The notes beneath the pieces were generated by a model. That model made no database searches and was not told the DNA's origin. It saw only the letters and a list, made by a program, of their open reading frames with translations. This document shows, piece by piece, positions 55,141 through 64,000 of a stretch of DNA of 64,000 bases (within the stretch, counting starts at the first letter, position 1; each line of letters starts with the position of its first letter). Origin of the DNA: Bradyrhizobium sp. 200 (GTDB lineage: Bacteria; Pseudomonadota; Alphaproteobacteria; Rhizobiales; Xanthobacteraceae). Where the stretch lies: the NCBI RefSeq assembly GCF_023100945.1, contig NZ_CP064689.1:7174001-7238000 (forward strand), written 5' to 3'. Both the position numbers and the translations under genes were made by a program.

Positions 55141-57172
55141 AAAACCAAAGATTAGACCCGCCCCGAAGCGAGGGCCGACGGTGATGGCGGCCGGTCGCGA
55201 TTGCGTCGGAAAGAAGCTGTCGCAAAAGGCGCTAGATAGCCAGCCTCAGGAAATGAGCAAGCGGCAGCCGCGATGCTAGCTGAGGCAGTCAGGAATACCG
55301 CGTAGAACTATCAGGCGCGCCGCGATCTCCCGGGCTATGCGCCGTAGTTGGTCCATCCGGACGATTTGCTTGTTGGTTTGCGCGCTTTGTGGCCATCCGA
55401 CGAACAGTGGCGTCGAGTAGAACGTTCGCGGCGGAGGGCTCGATCGTAGGTCAAGTCAGCCAATCTCAAGAGGCTGGATGCACTGAATTAGAAGCAGAAA
55501 GCGTTCTGGTTCTTGAGCCTCGTTTTCGGCGATGCGTTTTCGGGGAAGCGCCCGGCATCCTGGTTTGCGCCGGTGTTTGGAAGATTCTGCACACGCCGTG
55601 CCCGACGAAGTACACGAGCTCGGGTGAAGCCGGTTGACCGTGAGCCAGCTCCAATATCTGCTACCGACGTGTGGAGAGCTGGACTGGGACTGAGCACGCG
55701 GGAAATGATCGAGGTTCGTCCGTGCCCGGGGATGAGACCAGTGGCCGCCCCTCCGACGGAGATCGGCCCTTGTGGTTTCGACGGAGGCGCGAGTTTCCTC
55801 GCCGGCTTCGGATCGGCTTGAGCTGACGGCGGAGAGGGAACGGAAGGAGGTGAGGCGGTGAGTAACAGATTCGGCAACGAGTCGATTCGTGAGGTCAGCG
55901 CTGCAATTTGATCGGAAATTCGTTTTAACTCAGCCTGCTATGCAGTGATGCTGTGATTGAGCTCCGCTATCTCATCGCTCGCCTTCTGTTGTCCCGATAG
56001 AACTTCCGATAGGACCACCCTGGCGTCGGGTGACAAGCTCAGCCTTGGAGCGACTTCACGGGCCGCCGAGCTCTCGAGATATTCACCGGTGGCAAGTCTG
56101 AAGCGGCCGGCTGTTCAATTGCATCGATCACTTTTCGCTCGCCTGCCCGGCTCATTACTTTTTCCATACCAACTCGAGAACACACTCACGCCAACAGCCG
56201 TGGTGCCGCGCGACGATCGACAATACACTGTCCGCGACTATTCCGATGGTTTGGCGTTAGCTCCTATGCGTCTTAGCGAGCCACGCGACGCGAGACTCGT
56301 TGCACGCGGGCCGCTCCTACATCATAGCGCGCGCACCAAGCACTGTTGTCGTGTTGATCGACGACGAGGCGTTTTGGCACCGTTTACGACGGTCAATCCC
56401 ATAAGCATTTATTCGCCCCTGCCCGAATGCGAGCCAGCTTCAATTTCTTGGATCGTACCTTGATCTCCGCAGTTGATGCGAAGAAGACCAACTGTGTCGA
56501 TGCCATTGCGTGAGGGGAAAACTGTCGCCCGAATCGCGAACTCGACCACGTCTCCCTGACCCTACCTTCAGACTGCCAGCGTGAGAGTCACCGATAAGCA
56601 ACGTTTCGCTCCTAGCGACCTTTCCGCCGAGCAATGGGCGCATGAAGGGGTTTGTCGCTCCCGGGGACCATGAACGAGGCCTACCGACGATCCTCGCATT
56701 GGTGAAGTTCGACTACGTACCGGGACGTCCCAGAGCCGGCGCAGGATCCCTGGGTCGCTGGGGAATACGCCAGGCAGAAGTCAACTACCAAACCTTGTCA
56801 GTTGATGGAGATTGCGAGGGGACGTATCAATTTTGATCGATGAACCTCGCACGAGTCAGGTCGTGGAGCAGTTCGAGCTCTAACAGCGTCAACGGCCCTG
56901 GTGGATGTCTCGTTGGCGAACGTCGGAGATTAGCGAAGCGGAGTTGAATCTGGGGCCCCGTCGTGGCCGTGTTGATTCGAGTATCTCGCCTGCAGCAGTT
57001 GTTCTCTATCTTCGAGAGGAACGGCTTGCTATCCCACACCGTGTTTCGTCAGCAGATCGGCCGTCACGCAAGCTCCCAATTGTCTAGCGACATTCCGGAT
57101 TATTGTCGGCAAAAAGGAATGCAAAAGACTTCGCTTGCGACCACAAGCTTCGTAAACATAGGATAACAATCG
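55141..57172. other. about 2 kb of unassigned DNA
   Basis: Long plus-strand frames such as 55957-56463 have a skewed Arg/Ser/Ala composition and no motif, so I leave them out. The only structured item I saw is the 33-base sequence at 56780-56812, shared with 59397-59428. Confidence 0.4.
56780..56812 (+). repeat. direct repeat copy 1
   Basis: Begins GTCAACTACCAAACCT and ends TTGATGGAGAT with six bases between; the copy at 59397-59428 has identical outer parts with five bases between. It lies about 360 bases ahead of the second HemN-like gene. Confidence 0.6.
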
Positions 57173-58507
57173 TTGCAGACCTCGGTCCTGGAAAAGTATT
57201 GCGATGCTCGCCTTCCTTGGTACACCATCTATCCAACTGTAGCCCAGTTCTCCACGGTGGTCGGCGCCGAAGCCTCTGAGAAATGGCTGCAGCGCCTGCC
57301 GGTTAATGAGTCCGTGTCGCTCTATTTCCACGTTCCGTTCTGTCGATCGATTTGCTGGTATTGCGGCTTCGCTCGAAGCATCACTCGCCGGGATTCACCC
57401 ATCCTAGAATATTTGGCGGTTCTTCGCAGGGAGATCGAGTTGGTCGCGGCGCAGGTGCCGCAACGGCTGCCTGTGAGCGACGTGCACTTCGGCGGTGGAA
57501 CGCCGACCCTCATCGAGCCCGCGCAGTTCGGGGCACTGATGGAACTTCTGCGCCGCCGCTTTGCGGTTTCGAAAACGGCCGCCATCGCTGTTGAGATCGA
57601 CCCACGCACGTTCACGCTCGCCACATCCGAAGGGTTAGCGGCTGCCGGCGTGAACCGCGCGAGCCTCGGCGTCCAGAGCTTCGATCCAATTGTTCAAAAG
57701 GCCATCAACCGGGTCCAGAGTGAGGCACAAACAGAGCGCGCTGTCGAAACGCTGCGGCAGCATGGAATAATCCGCATCAACTTCGACCTCATCTACGGTC
57801 TGCCAAATCAGACGGTGCAGTCCTGCGTTCAGACCGCGACTACGGCGGTGGCCATGCGACCAGACCGGCTTGCGGTATTCGGCTACGCGCACGTTCCTTC
57901 CTTTAAGAAGAATCAGCGCCTGATCGACGAGGCAGCGCTGCCAGACAGCCCTGCCCGTGCAGAACAGGCCGCGGCGATGGCCAATACACTGATTGCTGCG
58001 GGCTACCGCCAAATCGGACTCGACCATTTCGCCTTGCCGGACGATGAGCTCGCGCTGGCGCAGAAAGCCGGTCGCCTGCGGCGGAACTCACTGGGTTACT
58101 CGGCCGACACCTGCCATAAAGTAATCGGCTTCGGCCCGTCGGCCATCGGCCGCCTTGGCGACGGTTACGTCCAGAACGAAGTTGCAGCGGGTTCTTACAG
58201 CGGCCAAATCAAAGCCGGCCGTCTGGCGACGTCAAAGGGCTACTGTTTCAGCCTCGAAGACCGCGTCCGGGCCGCAATCATCGAGCGGCTGATGTGCGAT
58301 TTCGAGGTCGACGTGCCGGCAATTTGCATTACTCATGGATTTGACCCGGTCCCTTTCCTCGGTTCACCCGAACGCTTGGCAATGCTCGCCGAGGATGGGA
58401 TCGTGGAGGTGGAAAAGGGATTCATCCGCGTGAGGCAGGAGCATCGTTTTCTAACTCGCGCTGTGGCGGCCGCATTCGATGCTTATCTTGGCACGCCGCT
58501 CTGTTAA
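57173..58507 (+). CDS. HemN-like radical SAM protein (second copy)
   Basis: A 444-residue protein that follows HemN from end to end: LPWYTIYPTVAQFSTVVGAEASEKWLQRL, LYFHVPFCRSICWYCGFARSITRR, VHFGGGTPTLIEPAQFGALMELL, ASLGVQSFDPIVQKAINRVQ, FDLIYGLPNQTVQSC and a C-terminal domain ending HRFLTRAVAAAFDAYLG. HemN makes protoporphyrinogen without oxygen. The site is C-x3-C-x2-C; the expected fourth Cys (CGC) is CGF here. The start is a TTG at 57173 with AGGA upstream. Heme demand in nodules would explain a hemN copy, but the changed residue makes the activity uncertain. Confidence 0.8.
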   Translation: MQTSVLEKYCDARLPWYTIYPTVAQFSTVVGAEASEKWLQRLPVNESVSLYFHVPFCRSICWYCGFARSITRRDSPILEYLAVLRREIELVAAQVPQRLPVSDVHFGGGTPTLIEPAQFGALMELLRRRFAVSKTAAIAVEIDPRTFTLATSEGLAAAGVNRASLGVQSFDPIVQKAINRVQSEAQTERAVETLRQHGIIRINFDLIYGLPNQTVQSCVQTATTAVAMRPDRLAVFGYAHVPSFKKNQRLIDEAALPDSPARAEQAAAMANTLIAAGYRQIGLDHFALPDDELALAQKAGRLRRNSLGYSADTCHKVIGFGPSAIGRLGDGYVQNEVAAGSYSGQIKAGRLATSKGYCFSLEDRVRAAIIERLMCDFEVDVPAICITHGFDPVPFLGSPERLAMLAEDGIVEVEKGFIRVRQEHRFLTRAVAAAFDAYLGTPLC

Positions 58508-58740
58508 GACCAGCCAAGGAGCGGTGATCGTGTGAATGCATTACCTTCCGTTGCGCACCCAGAAGCCCGGGTAACGAGTTTTCGCTCACCTGGTGCACTC
58601 ACGTACAGCGCCAAATTCGTAAAGGACGCCGTGCGCAGCTGCGCGACGAGAGCCGCCCCGGCCCTAGCCGCGAAGACAGCTGGGCGAGTTGCTGCCGGGA
58701 ATTGGACGCCCCCGACTGCAACGCTGTCCGCTCAAGCGGC

Positions 58741-58990
58741 ATGACCGACAAAGTTCATCACACCACCACCATTGCCCGTGTGGTCGCGGACCTCGACCAG
58801 GACGACGACTGGCTGCGGGACGTCGCCATCAAAATGGCGATCGAGGACGGCTTCGAGAAGATAAGATCTAGGCGCTCAGCGACTTCGGTATCGAAAACCT
58901 GATCGAGCTCGTCCGGATGTACGAAGATATTTCGACCTGGCTCAAGCGCTGGCAGCCCGGGATATCGCAATCAGCCTGCGGTCTACGCTG
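58741..58990 (+). pseudogene. small hypothetical protein with a frameshift
   Basis: The first frame starts MTDKVHHTTTIARVVADLDQDDDWLRDVAIKMAIEDG; it then loses sense (SRRSATSVSKT). Another frame continues ALSDFGIENLIELVRMYEDISTWL, which looks like the natural end. A decayed small gene of unknown role. Confidence 0.4.
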
Positions 58991-60148
58991 GATACGAACT
59001 CCCAGCAAAGCGGAGCGCTTCGTGGTGATGCACGACGGATCCTATTGATGTGCATGGTCGCCGCTCGACCGAGATCGCTACGGACCGCCGCGTGCAATCC
59101 AGAGCATCAACTGGTCGACGCGATGAGCTAGACCAAAGAGCATAAAAGGACCAGCGCCGGCGCGACACGGCACCAACGATAATCGAGCACCACAGTTAGA
59201 ACCGGATCCCGCGGGATCACGGCCTCGAAACAATCGTTTCCTGTAAGAGCCTCGCGCAACCGGGATCGAAGCGACCTTCCCGAATTGCCCCCCTCGATGC
59301 TGCCATACCGGAGTTCGTCCCTGACGCCGGGACGGTCTCGCGCCGAGCGGCACGATACCTACGATTCGCACAGCGACGGCCGACGTCCCGTGCCCGGTCA
59401 ACTACCAAACCTAGCAATTGATGGAGATGACGGACACATGCCAGTCAGTGCCGGTGAAACTCGCTCGGGTCACATCAAGGAAGAAGTCGCGATGCGATAT
59501 AGATCCGGTAAATCCAATGGAGCTGATGGATGTTCTGTCTCGTCCCGCAGCTATCAAAACGCCTCCAATCGCGCTCTCCATCTTCCCATGAGAGCCAATC
59601 AAGGCCTTGTGCCGGCCTCAGCGAGCTACGGGCGTCAAAAGATGTTAGCCCCTTCTGCCCGCCTGTGCTTCATCCCATGGACCGAGCTGCGGGCGGCGTT
59701 TCTCGGGTCCGGCGTGTTGTTATGCGAGCTCAGCTACTCGGCGGCTCTCTGTTGAAGAACATTGCCTTTCCTCGTGGCAGCGGATTTGTCATGAGAATCC
59801 CTCGGCTCCGTGCGTCGGCCGCCAATCCTAGCGAACGCTCACATCGAGCAGGCCACTCTCCGCGTCGACATGGTGCAGCAGATGCTTGCAATCGATTAGC
59901 GATCGAGCGGCTGAGTTGTGTCGCGCTGGGTACCCACCACGTTGGCCAAGCTGCGCCAGCAGTGGTGATAGCGCGGAAGGCTGAGCGGGTCTCGTTGCCA
60001 TAGAGATGCCGCCTGGCCTCAAGCGTCACCTAGACCGCCTTGAGCCCAAGATCGAGAACCGCTCTAGGCCGTCAGGTGGAAGTGCACCTTATTCAAATCG
60101 ACGGACGTGGAAATCACTATGCATCGTTGCGGTGTAGCGCCAGTATCC
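58991..60148. other. about 1.1 kb with no sure gene
   Basis: A plus-strand frame begins at 59438, 10 bases after the repeat at 59397-59428 (MPVSAGETRSGHIKEEVAM), and is Ser/Ala rich; it could be an expressed small protein, but I see no family or motif. Confidence 0.3.
59397..59428 (+). repeat. direct repeat copy 2
   Basis: Matches 56780-56812 in its first 16 and last 11 bases. It lies just ahead of the frame starting at 59438. Confidence 0.6.
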
Positions 60149-61702
60149 ATGCGGGCATACTCGGCTGGCGTAGTTGCTTTCATCTCTCGACCAAGTGCGA
60201 AGCCAAGAGGGCGTATTCTCCTTTCCCTGATAGCTAGTCTCGCCGGCAGTTCGGCGGCGGCAGAACCTGGTGATATCTCTGGCCCTAGAAGTCACAGCCC
60301 CGATGAGCTCGCCGAGGCAAGAAGCCAAACAATCTCGAATCCGGCCATAACCTTCCGAAGCGGCCGGCCCAAAGGAGCAGCGCGCCTTTCTGGGAACTCG
60401 CTGCCAAAAGCAGCTAGGTCTACCACAAAGCGCGACAGTGCGGAGGACACCGCCAAGAGCAGAAGTCAAAAGCAGATTGACCGATTCGCAAAATTCGAGA
60501 ATCTCCGCGAAAAAGGTGCGGCGTTCACTGGGCCTGGTCCTGCGGACACGATAGATCAGGATACAGCTTCTGTCAGATCCGAGCTTTCGGATCTCGGGAT
60601 TGGATTCGCTGGCTGGACCCTAAACACGTTTGTCAACAATCAACTCGGTAATGCCGCCAGAAGCACCATTGCCAATCAACAATATGTCGGCCAGAATCCG
60701 ACATTTAGTACGGTCAACTCTATGATCGTGACCTATGACCTCGCTCGGTTTGGAATTCCCGACGGTCAGATCGTCGTGGGAGCCGAGCATCAATATTGGA
60801 CATGGAAGAGCGCCGGGCCAGACCGACTGGGAATCAATGCAATTTCTTACTATCAAACGTTCTTCGACAGGAAGATCGAACTCAAAGTGGGTTACCTCAG
60901 GAACCAACATGAGTTTGCGGGTGCCGGAGAAAAAGTTTTTGGACCCTCGTCGAAGATGCTGTTCCAAGCGGGCATGAGCAACAATTGGGCGCCAACGCCG
61001 GCTCTTAATCTGAAGTACAATTTTGACGATCGCTTATATAACAAGCTCTCAATCCAGCGCTCGCTCAGTCCAGCCGGTCAATATACGCATGTAAGCGAAA
61101 ATCCCACTGGCTTGAACTGGAGCACGCGCGACGCGGGCATTCTTTTACTTGATGAAGTTTGCTATAAGAACAAGCCTACTCCCGGGGTACCCGAGACTTG
61201 GCTGCGGGCTGGCGCGGGCTTTAACAACAGCAGCTACACGGACCTACAGCATCCGACGCAACCGACAGCCAAGGCGAACAGCGTCTACTATGTAGCTGCG
61301 GACAGGCAATTCTGGCAGTCTGCCGTCCACGGCTCGGCATCTCGCGGAATCTATGGCGGGTTCTCTGCGATGTACGCTCCGCCTGACCTAAATAGGGCTA
61401 GTCAGTACTATGAGCTTCGCCTGTATGCGAAGGGCATGTTTGACAGCCGGCCCACTGATCAGATGAGTCTTGTTGTCAACAACACCATCTGGAGCCATTT
61501 CGCGGTGGACGCTGCACTGGGGAAAGAGCAGCTGGCGCACCGGGACAGCACAGCAATTTCGGGACTGTATACGGCGCATCTGGCGCCCGGGATATATACA
61601 ACCGTAGGACTGACGTACATCAATCACCCGACAAGCATTACCTACACGCCGCAAACAGGACACGCCCTGAATATATTGGTATCTACGTCGGTATTCTTCT
61701 AG
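60149..61702 (+). CDS. OprB-type outer-membrane porin
   Basis: A protein of about 517 residues. The start at 60149 gives a signal peptide ILLSLIASLAGSSAAA before EPGD. A coiled, charged linker follows, then the barrel: LSDLGIGFAGWTLNTFVNNQLGN, IVGAEHQYWTWKSAGPDRLGI, YYQTFFDRKIELKVGYLRN, NNTIWSHFAVDAALG and the C-terminal strand VSTSVFF ending in Phe, as outer-membrane barrels do. It resembles carbohydrate-selective porins. A decayed paralogue lies at 39575-40546. Confidence 0.85.
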   Translation: MRAYSAGVVAFISRPSAKPRGRILLSLIASLAGSSAAAEPGDISGPRSHSPDELAEARSQTISNPAITFRSGRPKGAARLSGNSLPKAARSTTKRDSAEDTAKSRSQKQIDRFAKFENLREKGAAFTGPGPADTIDQDTASVRSELSDLGIGFAGWTLNTFVNNQLGNAARSTIANQQYVGQNPTFSTVNSMIVTYDLARFGIPDGQIVVGAEHQYWTWKSAGPDRLGINAISYYQTFFDRKIELKVGYLRNQHEFAGAGEKVFGPSSKMLFQAGMSNNWAPTPALNLKYNFDDRLYNKLSIQRSLSPAGQYTHVSENPTGLNWSTRDAGILLLDEVCYKNKPTPGVPETWLRAGAGFNNSSYTDLQHPTQPTAKANSVYYVAADRQFWQSAVHGSASRGIYGGFSAMYAPPDLNRASQYYELRLYAKGMFDSRPTDQMSLVVNNTIWSHFAVDAALGKEQLAHRDSTAISGLYTAHLAPGIYTTVGLTYINHPTSITYTPQTGHALNILVSTSVFF

Positions 61703-62477
61703 GCTCTCAGGACTGCGCGGACCGTCATGTAGTCGATATCACAATCGCCCTTTTCAACGGTGTGGGCCACGCATCACGGCGATTTTGGTATCCGCTGTGC
61801 TCCTGACGCGAAGCCGGGTACCGCGTAAATTGAGCCGTGATATCCAACGTAGCATGCTGTTGGGAATGGTAGGTTGGAGCCTTTGCTGCTTCGGTCTACG
61901 AGCGATAGGCCGACGTCGTGCTTGCGCAAGAGCTATACCCTCCGGCCGCGGAATGATCTTCGATGCTCATTTGTTCAATCGAGTGCTGAGCTTGCGGCAG
62001 CGACATTGCTTTTGGATGATTGCTGGTGCAGCTCGTCAGACTCGCGTCCGAGCTCGTACTCTGCCATGACAAGCCGAAATCGTGCCCTCGGAGCTTAGTT
62101 CACCCCGAAGGTAAGCGGAACCGCGACACAGATGCCAAAGCTAGCCGACTACGGCAATCGCTATATCTGTCCGACGGTCGTGGCGCTGGCCGAAAAGCGA
62201 TGCGCAAGGTCGGCGGACACGTGCCCCCCTTCCGCGGCAAATCGACCGGACGCGGCCGGATGACTTGCGCCACGCGAATGCTGACTCATTTTCGCCGGGT
62301 CGAGACGAGCTTTAGCATCTTACTTCAGCAAGGAGGTCGCCTCCCGAGTCTGCGGCGCGTTAGCCCTCCCATCCAATTGCGCGTGGCGTTCTGCTGGGTT
62401 CACTTCTCTTCTCAAACATCTATTCGCGCGAACATGCGATAAGAGCAGTGCATTATCGGTGAATTTGCCGAGCCTTG
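61703..62477. other. about 770 bases with no recognised gene
   Basis: Plus-strand frames here are short and compositionally odd; no motif, RNA gene or promoter was identified. Confidence 0.4.
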
Positions 62478-63407
62478 CTAGGCAACCTTCGTGGACGGGT
62501 GCTTCGTCGTCTTGAGGCGCGTTACACTGCATCGACCGTCGACGCTGACGGGCGCGTCACCATCGATTGTGGCACGATGAACGACGCGATGCTGGTCACC
62601 GTAATCGTTGACCGCATAATGCTGCGTTGCGCGGTTATCCCAGATCGCGACATCGCCTTCTTTCCAGCTCCAGCGTACGGTGTTTTCGGGTGCCGTGATA
62701 TGAGACTGGAATAGATCAAACAGCTTCTGACCGTCGCGTTTTGGGATATCGATAAACCTTTGCACCAGATCGCCGAGCACCAGCGCGCGCTCGCTGGTCT
62801 CGGGATGTACACGGACCACCGGGTGCTCCGTCTCATAGATCGTTTTGGTAAAGACCTCATCAAAATGCTTCTGGTCGATTTCGCGAACACGGCAGGTCCC
62901 GGCGTAGTCAAAGGCGTTGCTGTGAACGGTCCAGAGTTCGTCGGCAAGCCGTTGGAGCGGCCGCGGCAGATCCAGATAGGCGGCCACAGCGTTCGACCAA
63001 ATCGTATCGCCACCGGACGATGGGACCACAATGGCTCGCAGCACCGCAAGTCTAGGATACGCCGCGAGAAAGGTTCCATCGGCGTGCCATACATCAGCCC
63101 GGCTACCTCCGCGCGCGGAATCAAGCTCGATGATCGAGGTCGTTCCATTGATCGTACCGAGTGTCGGATGCGGCACCAGCCTTCCCAAACAGGCAGCAAA
63201 ACGCTCCTGCTCCGCGTCATCAAGATGCCCCTGATCGCGGAAGAAGATCACCTTGTGTTCGAGCAGCAAGCTGTTGATCCCAGCGATGGTTTGGCTCGGT
63301 AAATCACCCGAGAGCTTGATATTTCTAATTTCAACACCGATGCGCGCTGCGCGCTTGACGACGTCGGTCAGTGGAATGACACTCTCGGTCGAAGCCGTTT
63401 GTTTCAT
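62478..63407 (-). CDS. TauD/TfdA-family Fe(II)/2-oxoglutarate dioxygenase
   Basis: A 309-residue enzyme: HKVIFFRDQGHLDDAEQERF, GTTSIIELDSARGGSRADVWHADGTF (first His and Asp of the iron triad, H-x-D), LPSSGGDTIW-like VVPSSGGDTIWSNAVAAY, and the distal His with the 2-oxoglutarate Arg in GDQHRVVHRATIDG. All three iron ligands are present. Members oxidise taurine, herbicides or natural products; the substrate here is unknown. The ATG at 63407 is preferred to a TTG at 63440. Confidence 0.9.
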   Translation of the reverse strand: MKQTASTESVIPLTDVVKRAARIGVEIRNIKLSGDLPSQTIAGINSLLLEHKVIFFRDQGHLDDAEQERFAACLGRLVPHPTLGTINGTTSIIELDSARGGSRADVWHADGTFLAAYPRLAVLRAIVVPSSGGDTIWSNAVAAYLDLPRPLQRLADELWTVHSNAFDYAGTCRVREIDQKHFDEVFTKTIYETEHPVVRVHPETSERALVLGDLVQRFIDIPKRDGQKLFDLFQSHITAPENTVRWSWKEGDVAIWDNRATQHYAVNDYGDQHRVVHRATIDGDAPVSVDGRCSVTRLKTTKHPSTKVA

Positions 63408-63436
63408 TGCGAATTTTTCCAAGCTTTGCGGATTCT

Positions 63437-64000
63437 TCAAGCGGACAAGGGCGCGTGTGACTCGGTTTCGAAGGCGAGCATCGCGCTACGGGTACTCTCG
63501 AGCAAGCACCATGCCAGTCGGAAAACGGAGCTGTGAACGTCCGTCAGGTACAGGATCGGATTTGAGTCGAACAGTTTGCCAGGAACTCGATGCCACCTCC
63601 CACCCTCTTGCCAACGCCACCCGGGTCGGCGGCGAAAGGCATAGGGCACATAATCGACAAGAAATGTACCGCTCGGCACCCGAAGAGAAAGGCCATACGG
63701 TCCTCGTGCAACGTCGGGCAGCCAGCTGTGCGTGCTGTTCTCGTCCAGTATGCGCCCTCCGCTCAACAGTTTGCGGACGTCGGCCAGTCTCGAGCCGCCT
63801 CTGCGAACGGGCCGTCACCGGCTCTCAAGGTGTCCGGGACCTGCCCTGGCCGTGATCACTGCCGAAACATCATCGGCTGGAAATGGAAGAGGAATAGATG
63901 ACCTTGGAAGAGCTCCAAACGATTGAACTACGGCTTCATCCAGGCGAAAGCCATTGATCCGCGGCACTGGGATCGCGATGTTCTCGATGCACCGACGTCC
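63437..64000 (-). pseudogene. partial, decayed unknown protein at the window edge
   Basis: Several minus-strand frames give protein-like pieces in order: IENIAIPVPRINGFRLDEA and VVQSFGALPRSS, IPLPFPADDVSAVITARAGPG, GDGPFAEAARDWPTSAN, and GGRILDENSTHSWLPDVARG followed by LRVPSGTFLVDYVPYAFRRRPGW. They seem to be one gene broken by frameshifts, running off the window. It ends 30 bases before the dioxygenase start, so the two may once have been one operon. The family is not recognised. Confidence 0.4.

Noticed and set aside
55957..56463. A 168-residue plus-strand frame
   Set aside because: Arg/Ser/Pro-rich without motif or ribosome site; no support for a gene.
56780..56830. Type III secretion (tts) box
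   Set aside because: Only about ten positions agree with the consensus and the GAAAGC core is missing; the second copy fits worse.
1..64000. tRNA or rRNA genes and CRISPR arrays
   Set aside because: I looked for cloverleaf-type sequences, rRNA landmarks and regularly spaced repeats and saw none; a covariance-model scan was not possible.

Overview
This window looks like part of the symbiosis island of a nodulating alphaproteobacterium, most likely Bradyrhizobium. The evidence is the gene set and order: nifDKENX, then an iscA-nifU-nifS-nifT block, then nifB-frxA-nifZ, with no nifH beside nifD. Several intergenic regions also carry NifA/sigma-54 sites. The genus is an inference from gene content, because no rRNA or tRNA is visible.

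Layout. (1) 1-3.4 kb is a flank with a GNAT protein, a DUF6894-like protein, a broken DUF3551 gene, a damaged IS5-type element and a cold-shock gene. (2) 3.6-24.5 kb is the nitrogen-fixation region, almost all on the minus strand. Read in the direction of transcription it holds a 4Fe-4S ferredoxin; nifD-nifK-nifE-nifN-nifX-DUF269-CCE_0567 type-fdxB; a Rieske protein; iscA-nfu-nifS-nifT-SIR2-like; nifB-frxA-hesB-like-TPR (frameshifted)-LRV-nifZ-nifZ2-two small conserved genes-DegT-like; a dead 2Fe-2S ferredoxin; and a second Rieske protein. I found TGG-N9-TGC type sigma-54 promoters with TGT-N10-ACA NifA sites ahead of the ferredoxin, nifD, iscA and nifB, and a divergent pair between iscA and the plus-strand gene at 13825. 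(3) 26-27.5 kb holds dctA, which would supply C4-dicarboxylates to the bacteroid. (4) 29.4-34.7 kb is a late cobalamin cluster: a phosphatase, cobC, cobD, cobP, cobS and bluB are intact, while cobT and cobQ survive only as fragments. (5) 35.3-38.9 kb holds an intact fixN, a ruined fixO, a CBS-domain protein and a diiron-type protein. (6) 39.6-48.6 kb is an eroded accessory region: a dead porin, a dead unknown gene, an intact Fic protein, remnants of a nuclease/helicase/PIN/HTH group, and a ybgC-type thioesterase split by an IS701-family element. (7) 49.7-52.9 kb is a three-gene unit of unknown purpose: a HemN-like radical SAM enzyme, a PrnB-like heme enzyme and a GNAT acetyltransferase. (8) 53-64 kb is mostly decayed DNA with four good genes: a small membrane protein, a second HemN-like protein, an OprB-type porin and a TauD-type dioxygenase.

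How it works together. NifD/NifK form the MoFe protein. NifE/N/X/B with the ferredoxins build FeMo-cofactor, and NifS, the Nfu-like protein and IscA supply Fe-S clusters. NifZ and the LRV protein are likely maturation factors. DctA supplies carbon, FixN would serve low-oxygen respiration, and the cob genes would support cobalamin supply.

The most unusual points are the radical SAM/PrnB-like/GNAT operon, a DegT-family protein in the nif operon that lacks its PLP lysine, a SIR2-like protein inside the nif operon, a neat divergent NifA control region, and a large number of single-base lesions in accessory genes. Many of those lesions restore a clean family-like reading frame when one base is added or removed, so they may be real decay or sequence errors; raw-read inspection would decide. 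All family names come from reading the protein sequence; no database search was run.
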